A stretch of 64,000 nt of DNA from UBA2336 sp964404445. Its GTDB lineage: Bacteria; Bacteroidota; Bacteroidia; Cytophagales; Cyclobacteriaceae. Positions 43,122 to 52,352 of this stretch are shown here, in pieces; the first letter of the stretch is position 1; the number at the start of each line of letters is the position of its first letter. Below the pieces are notes generated by a model. The model saw nothing but the letters and a program-made list of their open reading frames with translations. It had not been told where the DNA came from and did no database searches. The DNA lies in the NCBI GenBank assembly GCA_964404445.1, contig CAYOJW010000002.1, positions 434,001-498,000 of the forward strand, in the 5' to 3' direction. The position numbers were made by a program, and so were the translations under genes.

Positions 43122-43159
43122 AAAAAAAATCCTCCGGCTGATGAGCCGGGGGATTTTTT
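43122..43159. terminator. strong intrinsic terminator inside the mannan locus
   Basis: AATCCTCCGGCT pairs with AGCCGGGGGATT (12 bp, one G-T wobble) around a 4-base loop, with A tracts and T tracts on the two sides extending the stem by four pairs. It follows the last binding-protein gene and separates the SusC-to-binding-protein operon from the enzyme genes. Confidence 0.9.
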
Positions 43160-43175
43160 AAGTTAACGCTTCCAA

Positions 43176-45203
43176 TTATGGCCTGAACCCGATATTATCT
43201 ATATATACGGTAACGGCATCGCCTTTATCCTGAAACCAGATTTCTTTAAACTCCGTGATAGCGGCAAAGTCGGTAATGGGTATTTCTACATCCACCCATT
43301 TACCTTCCTGCAACGTAACCGTTTTGGGATTATCGGCATCCACTTTAAGGTTTACCTGTATTTGTTTGCCATCGGAGCCTTCACCGCCATATATCGAGAA
43401 TGCAAACTTGGTCATGCCGGCCAACGATATATTGGAACCACCTTCCGGTACCACGATCTGGCCACCGCCACCCCATCCGCCAGGGAAATCTACTTTGATG
43501 GAGTGGGCATTTCTACCCCTGCGGTACACCTCTGTACTGGCATAATTCGTATAGCCGGAACCCCAGCCTCCAGGCTCCAGTCCATCGGCAAGTACATCAT
43601 CAAACACCACAATACTTAAAGGTGCCGGTGTAGTTTTCGCACCAAAGCCTATATAATCGGCATAAATGGTTGAAGTGGATATTCCCTCTACCTTCAATGC
43701 AAACCTGGTGATCTGCGTAAGATTAGTAGTCGGGAAACTTGTTAACGGTATTTCATACTCTGTCCACACGCCTGGTATCAGTTTAACCGAATTGTAATCA
43801 CTCCAGTTATCATTAAGGATGACGGCTACATCAACATTGCTTTGTCCTGATAAGTCACCTCCATACAGGGCAAAAATGAATGATCCCTGACCGGTAACAT
43901 CTATCGCGGTTATACCTCCGGCAGAAAGCCCGCCTCCATCTGTAGAGGTGAATTTCCAGGAAACATCGCCCGAATAAAACTGTTCGCCACTGGCTACGTC
44001 AGAAGTTCCGTTCCAGCTCCAGTTGCCACCACCGGGGGCAATGGTTTCGTCATACAGTGAAATAGGAAGTGGATCGGGGCCGGGAGCCGGTACACGCAAG
44101 GTTACACCGAGCAATCCTGAAAACCCGTGCACCGTAACATACTGGAGTGCGCCTGATTTTGCGCCTTCAGGTAATGCAAAGGATATACTGGTTGATGTGT
44201 GCGTTAAAAACGAGGTGGCAGCCATCGTTCCGGAGCCTGAAAGGGAAAGTTCGGCCACCAGATCAAGGTCTGTTCCTGTAATGGTTACATTATCTACTGC
44301 CGGTACAGCAAGTGTAGGATCAATGGCAGTACCTAACGGTAATATGATCGTCAGTTCGTCAGTAGTCTGCACACTTACAGGCGACATTTGCTTTAAGGTG
44401 AGTTTGCCTTTGATAGCCGTGGCCGGTACCGCTATTTTAATTTGGGTTTGCGAATAGCTTACAAAATTGGCTTTATGTACTTCCACACCTCCGCCAAACT
44501 CTACCGTTGTAATCAAATCCAGATCGGTACCCGTGATGGTAAGTTCATTCGTATGGCGGATTGCCAATGGCGCGATGGATGTCACCGTAGGCACGGTAAC
44601 AATCAGTTGCTCTTCGGTACCAAACGTGAGTGGTTTTGTACCACCCGTAGCAAACAACACAAAGCCAGTTTGGGCGCCCATCGGCAGCGTTACGACTAAC
44701 TCGGTAGCCGATACGCTGGCAAAACCTGCTTTTTCAACTACCTGATCGCTGGTAAATGTTATTTGTTCGATCCAGTTGATGTTCTCCCCCGTAATAGTAA
44801 TGTTCGTGCCCGGCTTTGCTTCGGGTGTGATGCTCGTAATTACAACAGGCACTTCAAAATTGAGAATCGTTTGTGATTCAATATCGCCCTTAGGTGTTTT
44901 CAGTATTACCAACCCGGCTTCGGCAGCCTGGGGTACAATAACATTAATACGGTTAGACGATACCGATGCAAACGCGCTTTTAGGTATTTCAACCGATGGT
45001 TTGAAAACAATAGCCGTTACCTTGTCGAGGTTTTGCCCGAAGAAGGTGATCTCATCGCCATGATGCACACCTGACGGGCCAAAGCTCAGCAGGACTACAT
45101 CACCGGAAACGTCATCGTCCTGGCACGATGAAAGAAATACCGAGCCGCCCAGCACCAGCAGGAAAGCAAGGATATGTATTTTATATTGCATTAATTTTTT
45201 CAT
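43176..45203 (-). CDS. IPT/TIG-domain glycan-binding surface protein
   Basis: A 675-residue lipoprotein (LSSC near residue 27). The N-terminal two thirds contain about four IPT/TIG Ig-like domains, recognised by repeated strands such as ITSITPEAKPGTNITITGENI and TSIAPLAIRHTNELTITG. The C-terminal part holds two CBM-like beta-sandwich domains, one near SLYDETIAPGGGNWSW and one near IVVFDDVLADGLEPGGWGSG. It is likely to hold mannan on the surface for the SusCD complex. It is the last gene before the terminator. Confidence 0.85.
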   Translation of the reverse strand: MKKLMQYKIHILAFLLVLGGSVFLSSCQDDDVSGDVVLLSFGPSGVHHGDEITFFGQNLDKVTAIVFKPSVEIPKSAFASVSSNRINVIVPQAAEAGLVILKTPKGDIESQTILNFEVPVVITSITPEAKPGTNITITGENINWIEQITFTSDQVVEKAGFASVSATELVVTLPMGAQTGFVLFATGGTKPLTFGTEEQLIVTVPTVTSIAPLAIRHTNELTITGTDLDLITTVEFGGGVEVHKANFVSYSQTQIKIAVPATAIKGKLTLKQMSPVSVQTTDELTIILPLGTAIDPTLAVPAVDNVTITGTDLDLVAELSLSGSGTMAATSFLTHTSTSISFALPEGAKSGALQYVTVHGFSGLLGVTLRVPAPGPDPLPISLYDETIAPGGGNWSWNGTSDVASGEQFYSGDVSWKFTSTDGGGLSAGGITAIDVTGQGSFIFALYGGDLSGQSNVDVAVILNDNWSDYNSVKLIPGVWTEYEIPLTSFPTTNLTQITRFALKVEGISTSTIYADYIGFGAKTTPAPLSIVVFDDVLADGLEPGGWGSGYTNYASTEVYRRGRNAHSIKVDFPGGWGGGGQIVVPEGGSNISLAGMTKFAFSIYGGEGSDGKQIQVNLKVDADNPKTVTLQEGKWVDVEIPITDFAAITEFKEIWFQDKGDAVTVYIDNIGFRP

Positions 45204-45218
45204 GTTGCTTGGTGTTAG

Positions 45219-46493
45219 TTACGGTTCAACAAATCGGATGTTATCAATATAAAACTCTACTTCGCGGCCATCGCTTTGCGGAGATCCTAAAAGCCACATA
45301 CTAATGGTACCGGCATTGGCCTCATTAAATACCTGGCTACCGGTATAAACAACTTCGTCACCACTGGTACCCATAAAGTATTGAAATTCAGTTAGCGGTA
45401 TCACTACGGTAATCCAGCTATCGTCAGTAGAAAACTCTGCACCGGCTGCATTCCAAGGTCCCCATATAGCACGTGGGTTATAGGTGTTACTCCATACTTC
45501 CTGATTATTGCCGGCATGTGTAGGCGAAGACAAGCAGATGTTCAGGTAACCACCATACCATTTTTTCACCTTGGCTTCAAATTTCAGCACGTAATCTTTG
45601 TATGAGTTAGGATATAGCGGATAGAAATTTTCGGTACGACCAGCATTTCCTCCCCAGAATTGAAACAAGTAACCCGATTCGGCAGGCGCACCCGGCCCTT
45701 CATTTCTTTCGTTGGCAGCAACGTTTGCCCTGAACACATTGTAGGCGCCATCAATATCGCCATCACCGCTCTCTACCAAACCTATCCGCCAGGCGTTTCC
45801 TCTCACATTATCAAAGTCTAAGATAATGTTTCTGGAATCATACAGATGGAACGTGGATTCTATTTCGCCAAAGTTGGTTGTAATTGTTACGGGACCTTCT
45901 TCTGCGTTATCAGGTACTACCACTTCCAACAGGGTTTGGCTTAGTACCGTAGCCGTTGCCTCTACCCCTCCGGTAAACGTTATAATCACCGGTACTGCGC
46001 CATCCACATCAAAGAAATAGTTGCCATTAATCACTAATTTCTCGCCCAAGTCGCGTTGAGGCCACTCGTTGCGTGCGTTAACGATAAGCGGTGGAGGTAT
46101 AGTAACTTCAAAAGGATGCGTTAGCTTTTCGCCACTGGCATTGACTAAGAAAAGTTGATCGGTTGCTAATAGCGGAGCCTGGTTGGGCACGGCTACTATA
46201 ATTGATCGGTTTGTTACCCAGCTTGGGTTTATTACCGCCTGACGATCGTTAAACCATACTTCGCGTGTACCACCGAGGTTTTCGCCCATAATAGCAAGAG
46301 TTGTGCCCAAGGGCGCTCTTACCAACAGCGAGTCGGCAGCAGTAGGGTTTGTTATCCGTATATAATTAATAACGGGTGAGCCATTTGGTGACTCGATGTG
46401 CGTTCCGTCTTCATCCTTGCAGGCGGAAAGGAACAGTACACTAATGGCCATGCCGACCATGAGCATGTAGTATATATATCTTGATAGTTTCAT
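45219..46493 (-). CDS. surface glycan-binding protein (SGBP-B-like)
   Basis: A 424-residue lipoprotein (SACKDE, Cys near residue 26). Residues ~35-220 contain two IPT/TIG domains (including VINYIRITNPTAADSLLVRAPLGTTLAIMG-like opening), and residues ~225-424 match the xyloglucan-binding-domain type of SGBP-B (the segment DFDNVRGNAWRIG followed by GGNAGRTENF and LSSPTHAGNN). Aromatic residues in that half probably stack on the glycan. It is encoded directly after SusD, where SGBPs usually are. Confidence 0.88.
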   Translation of the reverse strand: MKLSRYIYYMLMVGMAISVLFLSACKDEDGTHIESPNGSPVINYIRITNPTAADSLLVRAPLGTTLAIMGENLGGTREVWFNDRQAVINPSWVTNRSIIVAVPNQAPLLATDQLFLVNASGEKLTHPFEVTIPPPLIVNARNEWPQRDLGEKLVINGNYFFDVDGAVPVIITFTGGVEATATVLSQTLLEVVVPDNAEEGPVTITTNFGEIESTFHLYDSRNIILDFDNVRGNAWRIGLVESGDGDIDGAYNVFRANVAANERNEGPGAPAESGYLFQFWGGNAGRTENFYPLYPNSYKDYVLKFEAKVKKWYGGYLNICLSSPTHAGNNQEVWSNTYNPRAIWGPWNAAGAEFSTDDSWITVVIPLTEFQYFMGTSGDEVVYTGSQVFNEANAGTISMWLLGSPQSDGREVEFYIDNIRFVEP

Positions 46494-46511
46494 CTTCGTT
46501 CGTCAGTTAAA

Positions 46512-48254
46512 TTAATTGAACACGTATTCTACAGCCTCCTGACCCAACTTGGGGTTTACAATAATCTCGGCTGTTGGAATTGGTAATCTCATTCGATCTG
46601 AAGCAAATGCATTCACCGACTCGCTATAAACGGTTCCGGTTGGGGTTGAGCCAATGTAGGGATAACCCGGAGGCGCAGTTCCTGTACCATCCGATTCGGA
46701 ATACACTAATGTATAGCCTCCATTTGGATCGTTTTCCAGAGCTATCTGTTCGTTACCTGTTGCGTTGGCAGCCATGCGCGAAGCACGGCTTTGGCTGTTC
46801 AGGTAAGCCAGTGTACCGACCGGATCGCGGTAGTATCTGCGCTTTACATCTATCCAGCCTTGCGATTCAAATCCAAACTCTACCCTGCGTTCGTTGAAGA
46901 TGTCTTGATAGGTAGCCGATGCTCTTGGATCAAGTCCGGCCCGTTGGCGTACTGCGTTGAGTGCATCCAAGCCTACCCCTGCACCCAGTACAGTTCCACT
47001 GCCTAATTCAGCTTCGGCTAATATCAGGTACACATCGGCTAAGCGCAGCATATAAATATCGAAGGGCGAATCCTGATTGGTAATGGTAAAGCCTCCGTTA
47101 TCGGCAGCGTTACCGATAACATGTTTCTTAACAGCGGTGAGTGTAGGGTCGGGGCCGTTAAGCGCTGCACCGTCTGCATCACGAAACACAATGGAGTAGG
47201 TATAGCCACCGTTTTCCGTTGCTAAGTAATTATACGAATCGCCCTGTTGCATGTAGATAGCTTTTTGACGTTTGTCGGTGGCTGTGCCCGCATTGGCAAG
47301 CAGGTTGTTGATAAAGCTCATGGTAGGGCCTTTGCCACCTCCCCAGGCTGTACCGTCACCAGTAACAGCGGTGTGGCGTGCAAAGCGAGCCTGACGGCTG
47401 CTGCCTGTACCCCAACCGTTGTTGATGCACTGGATAGCCCAAAGTATTTCAGGGTTATGCTCATTGGGAACCTTAAACATATCTTCGTAGTTGCTGAACA
47501 AGGTGCGCCCGCTGTTATTGATTACATCTTTGGCATAGTTTGCTGCTGTGGCAAAATCGCCTGATGCTCCGCGCTGAGCGAGTGTAAGGTGCAACTTGGC
47601 CAACATACCTTTGGCAGCCCATGAAGTTACCCGTCCGGCATCATCGGTAGCGGGCAGGTTTTCGGCTGCATACACAAGGTCTCTGCGCGCAAATTCATAT
47701 ACACTGTTCTCGCTATGTTTGGGCAGTTGCAGATCATTAGCTGCTACTTTTATGGCAGGGTTTTCAACAATGGGTACTTCGCCCCAATATTCTGCTAACA
47801 GAAAATAGGATACGCCACGGAAAAACCTTGCTTCGGCCAAACCGGCATTGATCACATTCTGGCCCACGCCATACCCACCCGCTATGGCAGGCATATCGTC
47901 AATAATCAGGTTGGAGTATGATATGACATTATACAACCCTCTCCATCCGTCTAAGATGTGGCGGTTGCCTGCGCTATAGCTGTTTTTAAAAAACTCGCCT
48001 TCAGCTTCCCAGGTGTGATACATATCACCTGCCAGCAAATCGCCAGCACACCATTGAAATACATCTGTAAATTCCCACCAAGGGCGTCCGTACATGGCGG
48101 CTGTAGCCTGCCTGATTTCAGTTGCATTACGATACCAGGCGCCTACGGTGGCCTGATCTTGCGGAACATATTCCAAAAACTGATCAGAACATGCGATAGA
48201 CGAAAACGTTAACGCAGTTACCATGAAGTATTTATATATCTTTTTCATAATCAT
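46512..48254 (-). CDS. susD: SusD/RagB-family nutrient-binding lipoprotein
   Basis: A 580-residue lipoprotein (IACSDQF, Cys near residue 22) of the SusD family, which closes over the SusC pore like a lid. Family traits: the N-terminal DQFLEYVPQD, TPR-like helices and the C-terminal ERRVEFGFESQGWIDVKR. Its gene is 15 bases after SusC. A second ATG (48248) two codons in is an equally good start. By context its ligand is mannan oligosaccharide; the symbol reflects family membership, not an orthology claim. Confidence 0.95.
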   Translation of the reverse strand: MIMKKIYKYFMVTALTFSSIACSDQFLEYVPQDQATVGAWYRNATEIRQATAAMYGRPWWEFTDVFQWCAGDLLAGDMYHTWEAEGEFFKNSYSAGNRHILDGWRGLYNVISYSNLIIDDMPAIAGGYGVGQNVINAGLAEARFFRGVSYFLLAEYWGEVPIVENPAIKVAANDLQLPKHSENSVYEFARRDLVYAAENLPATDDAGRVTSWAAKGMLAKLHLTLAQRGASGDFATAANYAKDVINNSGRTLFSNYEDMFKVPNEHNPEILWAIQCINNGWGTGSSRQARFARHTAVTGDGTAWGGGKGPTMSFINNLLANAGTATDKRQKAIYMQQGDSYNYLATENGGYTYSIVFRDADGAALNGPDPTLTAVKKHVIGNAADNGGFTITNQDSPFDIYMLRLADVYLILAEAELGSGTVLGAGVGLDALNAVRQRAGLDPRASATYQDIFNERRVEFGFESQGWIDVKRRYYRDPVGTLAYLNSQSRASRMAANATGNEQIALENDPNGGYTLVYSESDGTGTAPPGYPYIGSTPTGTVYSESVNAFASDRMRLPIPTAEIIVNPKLGQEAVEYVFN

Positions 48255-48268
48255 TCAGCTTATCAATG

Positions 48269-51200
48269 TTAAAAAATAACGTTTACGCCTAATGTATATA
48301 CACGCGGTGATGGGTAACGACCCATATCTACGTTTTGCTGCAAAGCGCTTTGGTTGAATGCCCCGATCTGCGGATCAAGACCGGAATACTTCGTAAAGGT
48401 GGCTATGTTTTGAACGTTGCCATATACCACCGCACGCGATATTTTTGCTTTTTGTATAAGCGAAGCCGGTAAGGAGTACGTCAGTTTTACGTTTTGCACC
48501 CGCACATAGGTGGCATCTTCAAGCCATCGTGTTGACATGTAGAAGTTTCCGTTTTCTGTACCGTTGCGAAACCTCGGCATGTTGGTATTGGGATTTACGA
48601 GGCGCACATCGTCAATATTTCTGGGGTCTCCAAATTCCGGGTCAATTAACTCGGTACGGGCACGATTAACCACCGAGGCAGCCGCGTTATCGAACCGGTA
48701 GTACATCTGCTCGTTACGCGCTCTTGAATAGTTCAGGATTTCTCCGCCTATTGAACCGATCAGGTACACATCTAACGAGAAGGGTCCATAGCTTACCGAG
48801 TTATTGAAACCAAATGTCCAGTCGGGGTTCGGGTCGCCAATATATGTTTGATCGTGTGCATCAATAATACCATCGGGCACACCGTCCGGGCCGCTGATGT
48901 CTTTCCATTTCACATCGCCCAACCATAAACCTGTGGAACGGTCGATGAGGTTTGTACCCGGCTCTGCTGAATTGGGTATCTGTACGGCATGGTTCTGAAT
49001 TTCTTCTTTTGACTTAAAGATACCTTCCATTATATAACCATAGAACATACCAACAGGGCGACCTACGGTTGTGCGCGAAGCGGTTTCAAAGCCTGTGTAC
49101 CAGTAGAGGTTACGGGTAAGGTCGGCACCGGCCATCTTTGTTACCTTATTGCGGTTTACTGTAACGTTGGCGGTGGTTCTCCATTTCCATTTGCCTTTGT
49201 CGATGTTCACGGTGCTAAGCGTAAGTTCAACACCTTTGTTTTCCATACTACCCACGTTGGCGAAAGGGCCTTCTACACGTGTGCCAAAGGTGGCCGGCAA
49301 GGTTACGCGCAGTAGTAAGTCATCGGTAAGTTTTCTGTACACTTCACCGGTAAACTCTACACGACCGTCAAATAATTCCATGTCCACACCAACGTTAATC
49401 ATTTCGGTTGACTCCCACTTTAACAGCGGGTTGGAGTAGGCACTGTTGCGAACACCTGTGCCGAAATATGTAATTTCAGTAGCCAGCGATGAGCCAAAAC
49501 CATATTCACCAATTTCCTGGTTACCCACCTTGCCCCAGCCTGCTCTTAATTTCATGCTGCTGATGGCATCAACCTGCGCAAGGAAATCCTCTCCGGATAG
49601 TTTCCAACCTGCAGAAACAGACGGGAACCATCCCCAACGATTGCCCGGACCAAACCGCGATGAGCCATCTCTGCGAATGGTAGCTGTTAACAGGTAGCGA
49701 TCGGAAAATGAATAATTAACCCTGGCCATGTACGAGGCTAATGAGTTCCAGCCCTTGTATCCTCTATTCAACTCAGTGGACACCACACCCTGGTTCATCA
49801 CTGGTATATCATTAGGTACATCTATTTTAAAAGCGGTAAAGCCGTCCCACGTGCTTTTCAGCGCTTCGGTACCGGCCATCGCTGTAATTTCGTGGCTGCC
49901 AAAAGTTTTCGTATAGGTTGCATAGTTTGTCCAACTCCAGAAAAAACCCTGACTTAATGAATTGCTCAACCGGCTTGTGGGGTTTTTGATTTGCCCCCAC
50001 TCGTAAGTCGGCTGGAAAGCCACGTTCACACTGTTATTATAGTTTACCGATATTTCAGTACGGAACTTTAATTCTTTAATGATATTAAATTCGGCATACA
50101 GGTTGGTTATTACCTGATTGGCCAGCACGGTATTGTTACGAAGCATAGCAAGAGCCACCGGGTTAGAGCCGATGTTGGCCGACTGGTTGGCCTGATCAGG
50201 CCCTGCGTAAGTGCCATCGAAATTCTTTACCGGGATGTGCGGAGCCATTTGGGCAGCCTGCGAGATTACACCATCACCACCATCGTTCAGGGTTATTTTC
50301 TCGTTCTTGCGCGAAAGTGCAAGGCTGGTACCCACACGCATCCAATCCTTTATCTGGGTATCTACGTTGGCGCGTAAATTATAGCGGTTAAAGTTCGAGC
50401 CGATTATTATCCCTTCCTGCGAAAAGTAACCAGCAGATACTGAATAGTTGGTAGCATTTGTTCCGCCCGATACACCAATAGTGTGGCTTTGCATGGGCGC
50501 AGGCTGAAAGATGGCCGCCTGCCAATCGGTGCCTTTACCCAGTATGCTGGGGTCGGCAAAACGGGGGTCTTCATTTTGAAATATCTCCCGCGACACTTCA
50601 TTATTATAATCTGCATACTGTTGCAGGTTCATCATGTCGAAAGTTTTATATACATCCTGCACCGCATAGAAGCCATCATAGCTTACCGTTGCCTCGTTTC
50701 GTTTGCCGCGTTTGGTGGTGATGATAATTACACCATTAGCAGCCTGCGAACCGTATATGGCTGATGCGGATGCATCTTTAAGCACGTTAATGCTTTCAAT
50801 ATCATTCGGGTTAAGCGATGCCAACGGGTTTACACTGGCGGCTTGCTGCCCGCCCGAGCCTCCCTGCCAGTCGAAACCGGTAATGCCACCGGCACGACCA
50901 CCCATACGCACACCATCAATTACATATAATGGTTCGCTGCTTTGCGTGAGCGAGGTTGTTCCGCGTATGCGGATGGAAACTGCGCCACCGGGCTGACCGG
51001 AGTTTTGTGTAACCTGAACACCGGCAACACGACCCTGCAAGGCCTGGTCAACACTGGCGGTAATGGTGTTTCTGAGTTCTTCGCCTGATACAATAGAAAC
51101 TGCCCCCGTGAGGTCGCTCTTTTTCTGCGTACCATAACCTACAACCACATACTCTTCAAGGGTTTTTACATCGTCCTGCATGGTAACGTTAATAGTGGTT

Positions 51201-51481
51201 TGGTTTCCCACCGCTACTTCCTGCGTAACGTACCCGATAAAAGAAAACACCAGCACATCATTGGCCGATGCCTGAAGATTGAAATTACCGGATGCATCCG
51301 TTGATGTACCCAACGAAGAGCCTTTAATAAGGATGCTCACACCCGGCATACCCGCGCCCGTAGCATCTTTAACAACCCCGCTCAGTGTGATTTTTTGTGC
51401 CTGGGCCATTGCACTTGTTAACAGCAGGAAGACCAACAGCCCTGCCAGTGGTAGTTTTTTGTGTAGAAAACCTCTTTTCAT
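48269..51481 (-). CDS. susC: SusC/RagA-family TonB-dependent transporter
   Basis: A 1070-residue outer-membrane transporter: signal peptide (about residues 1-28), a carboxypeptidase-like regulatory domain (ITLSGVVKDATGAGMPGVSI onward to ~110), the TonB box-like EEYVVVGYG, a plug domain with LYVIDGVRMGG and IESINVLKDASASAIYGSQAANGVIIITTK, and a C-terminal beta barrel ending in YTLGVNVIF with the terminal Phe. It imports oligosaccharides using TonB energy together with SusD. It is preceded by a 46-residue membrane-protein gene. Confidence 0.96.
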   Translation of the reverse strand: MKRGFLHKKLPLAGLLVFLLLTSAMAQAQKITLSGVVKDATGAGMPGVSILIKGSSLGTSTDASGNFNLQASANDVLVFSFIGYVTQEVAVGNQTTINVTMQDDVKTLEEYVVVGYGTQKKSDLTGAVSIVSGEELRNTITASVDQALQGRVAGVQVTQNSGQPGGAVSIRIRGTTSLTQSSEPLYVIDGVRMGGRAGGITGFDWQGGSGGQQAASVNPLASLNPNDIESINVLKDASASAIYGSQAANGVIIITTKRGKRNEATVSYDGFYAVQDVYKTFDMMNLQQYADYNNEVSREIFQNEDPRFADPSILGKGTDWQAAIFQPAPMQSHTIGVSGGTNATNYSVSAGYFSQEGIIIGSNFNRYNLRANVDTQIKDWMRVGTSLALSRKNEKITLNDGGDGVISQAAQMAPHIPVKNFDGTYAGPDQANQSANIGSNPVALAMLRNNTVLANQVITNLYAEFNIIKELKFRTEISVNYNNSVNVAFQPTYEWGQIKNPTSRLSNSLSQGFFWSWTNYATYTKTFGSHEITAMAGTEALKSTWDGFTAFKIDVPNDIPVMNQGVVSTELNRGYKGWNSLASYMARVNYSFSDRYLLTATIRRDGSSRFGPGNRWGWFPSVSAGWKLSGEDFLAQVDAISSMKLRAGWGKVGNQEIGEYGFGSSLATEITYFGTGVRNSAYSNPLLKWESTEMINVGVDMELFDGRVEFTGEVYRKLTDDLLLRVTLPATFGTRVEGPFANVGSMENKGVELTLSTVNIDKGKWKWRTTANVTVNRNKVTKMAGADLTRNLYWYTGFETASRTTVGRPVGMFYGYIMEGIFKSKEEIQNHAVQIPNSAEPGTNLIDRSTGLWLGDVKWKDISGPDGVPDGIIDAHDQTYIGDPNPDWTFGFNNSVSYGPFSLDVYLIGSIGGEILNYSRARNEQMYYRFDNAAASVVNRARTELIDPEFGDPRNIDDVRLVNPNTNMPRFRNGTENGNFYMSTRWLEDATYVRVQNVKLTYSLPASLIQKAKISRAVVYGNVQNIATFTKYSGLDPQIGAFNQSALQQNVDMGRYPSPRVYTLGVNVIF

Positions 51482-51495
51482 AAGATATGGTTAGG

Positions 51496-51636
51496 TTAGT
51501 TGAGGAAAATCCGCAGCAGCATGAGCACGAAAAGCAGTGCACATATACCCAGCCCTATCTCTGAGATGAGCAGGAACCTGTCTTTTTTGACCAATTCCTG
51601 TAACGATGTGCGAAACCAACTAATCAGCCTACTCAT
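51496..51636 (-). CDS. 46-residue single-pass membrane microprotein upstream of SusC
   Basis: An uninterrupted small frame starts at ATG 51636 and ends 14 bases before the SusC start codon. Its product has a basic, amphipathic N-terminal part (with VKKDR near residues 16-20) and one hydrophobic helix at residues ~27-44 before a short end, FLN. It lies between the operator-like palindromes and SusC in the same direction, so it would be the first gene of the operon. I do not recognise a family; whether it is translated is unproven. Confidence 0.5.
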   Translation of the reverse strand: MSRLISWFRTSLQELVKKDRFLLISEIGLGICALLFVLMLLRIFLN

Positions 51637-51712
51637 TTTACCCCTTGGATTCGCCCCCAAGGTTTATCATTTCGGGCAGTAAAATAGTTGGTAAATCATC
51701 CAAAATACATAG

Positions 51713-51724
51713 GCAAACGTTTGC
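51713..51724. promoter_or_regulatory. LacI/PurR-type operator-like palindrome 1
   Basis: GCAAACGTTTGC is a perfect 12-bp palindrome matching the core of LacI-family operators such as that of PurR, with the central CpG typical of them. It is 77 bases upstream of the microprotein start. Confidence 0.55.
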
Positions 51725-51739
51725 GGAAGCGTGAAAACC

Positions 51740-51751
51740 GCAAACATTTGC
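51740..51751. promoter_or_regulatory. LacI/PurR-type operator-like palindrome 2
   Basis: GCAAACATTTGC differs from the first site by one base at the centre. The two sites are 27 bp apart, centre to centre, so they are on nearly the same face of the helix (about 2.5 turns). Confidence 0.5.
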
Positions 51752-51918
51752 TGGTTTTTATACTGAAAGTCAGAATTTTATTAAAACCAGTAGCGGCAGG
51801 TGGTATTGACGGGAGGGTGTTGGGCGGGTTTGCAGGTACACGCCTGTTCATTAACGTGTAGCTCCGCGTCCTAAAATCGCGGTTATCCGGTGGCGCGGGT
51901 ATGCGGTTGTGTTTTTTA

Positions 51919-51938
51919 CCCCGGCCAGAAAGCCGGGG
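51919..51938. terminator. GC-rich hairpin after the small secreted-protein gene
   Basis: CCCCGGC pairs with GCCGGGG around the loop CAGAAA, 33 bases after the stop codon of the 51971 gene (read on the - strand). No T-run follows it on that strand, so the terminator call is tentative. Confidence 0.45.
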
Positions 51939-51970
51939 CTATGTTATTTGCGGATGTTTTAAGCGAGCGT

Positions 51971-52342
51971 TTAAAAACCCGTTTCCACCACTAAAAATGA
52001 AAACTCAACCACCGACTCTTTTCCAGCGTGGTTAACAGCCCTGATTTTTACCTGATGGCGGCCTTTTGCCATGAGTTTAACCGGCTCGTAATACACCTCT
52101 TCGGGTGCGTTGTCGATGCTCACATATACACGGGCTATTTTTTCGGACACTTCGTGCGAAACCGTAAGCGTACTGCCCTTCGGGAAAACCGGGCGTTGCG
52201 TGGTTACACTGTCGGTTGTGAAGCTGTAAATGCTAATGCGGTTGCTCTCGACCGATACCTGTACCGTGGGCACATCGTTGCTTGCCCAGGCTAAGGTGAT
52301 AGCTGCCAAGATGAATGTGGTAATAAATGCTAACTTTTTCAT
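51971..52342 (-). CDS. small secreted Ig-like/OmpL47-type protein
   Basis: A 123-residue protein with a signal peptide (cut near AWAS, residue 18-21). The mature part is one beta-sandwich domain; the pattern VYVSIDNAPEEVYYEP, then KGRHQVKIRAVNHAGKES, is that of OmpL47 or chitobiase-C-terminal-like Ig repeats found in many surface proteins. Function unknown. It lies 10 bases after the ABC transporter gene in the same direction, so it is probably its operon partner, and its 3' end faces the mannan operon. Confidence 0.65.
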   Translation of the reverse strand: MKKLAFITTFILAAITLAWASNDVPTVQVSVESNRISIYSFTTDSVTTQRPVFPKGSTLTVSHEVSEKIARVYVSIDNAPEEVYYEPVKLMAKGRHQVKIRAVNHAGKESVVEFSFLVVETGF

Positions 52343-52352
52343 AGTATTATTT

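Larger units (their letters stand above)
51637..51970. other. 334-bp noncoding region upstream of the mannan operon
   Basis: It holds the two operator-like palindromes (51713-51751), a short CCGCG/CGCGG hairpin around 51864-51882 and the GC-rich hairpin at 51919. No gene was seen. The operon promoter should lie here but no good -7/-33 pair could be fixed by eye. Confidence 0.55.

Noticed and set aside
43088..43123. TTG-initiated N-terminal extension of the GH30-like gene
   Set aside because: The start would lie inside the tract of the intrinsic terminator, and the extension puts a polar leader before a normal lipoprotein signal.
20086..51858. Recurring TTAACGTGT-like words near gene borders (about 20086, 34770, 40227, 51849)
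   Set aside because: Orientation and spacing to genes are inconsistent, and some copies are partly coding. It is not convincing as a shared regulatory motif.
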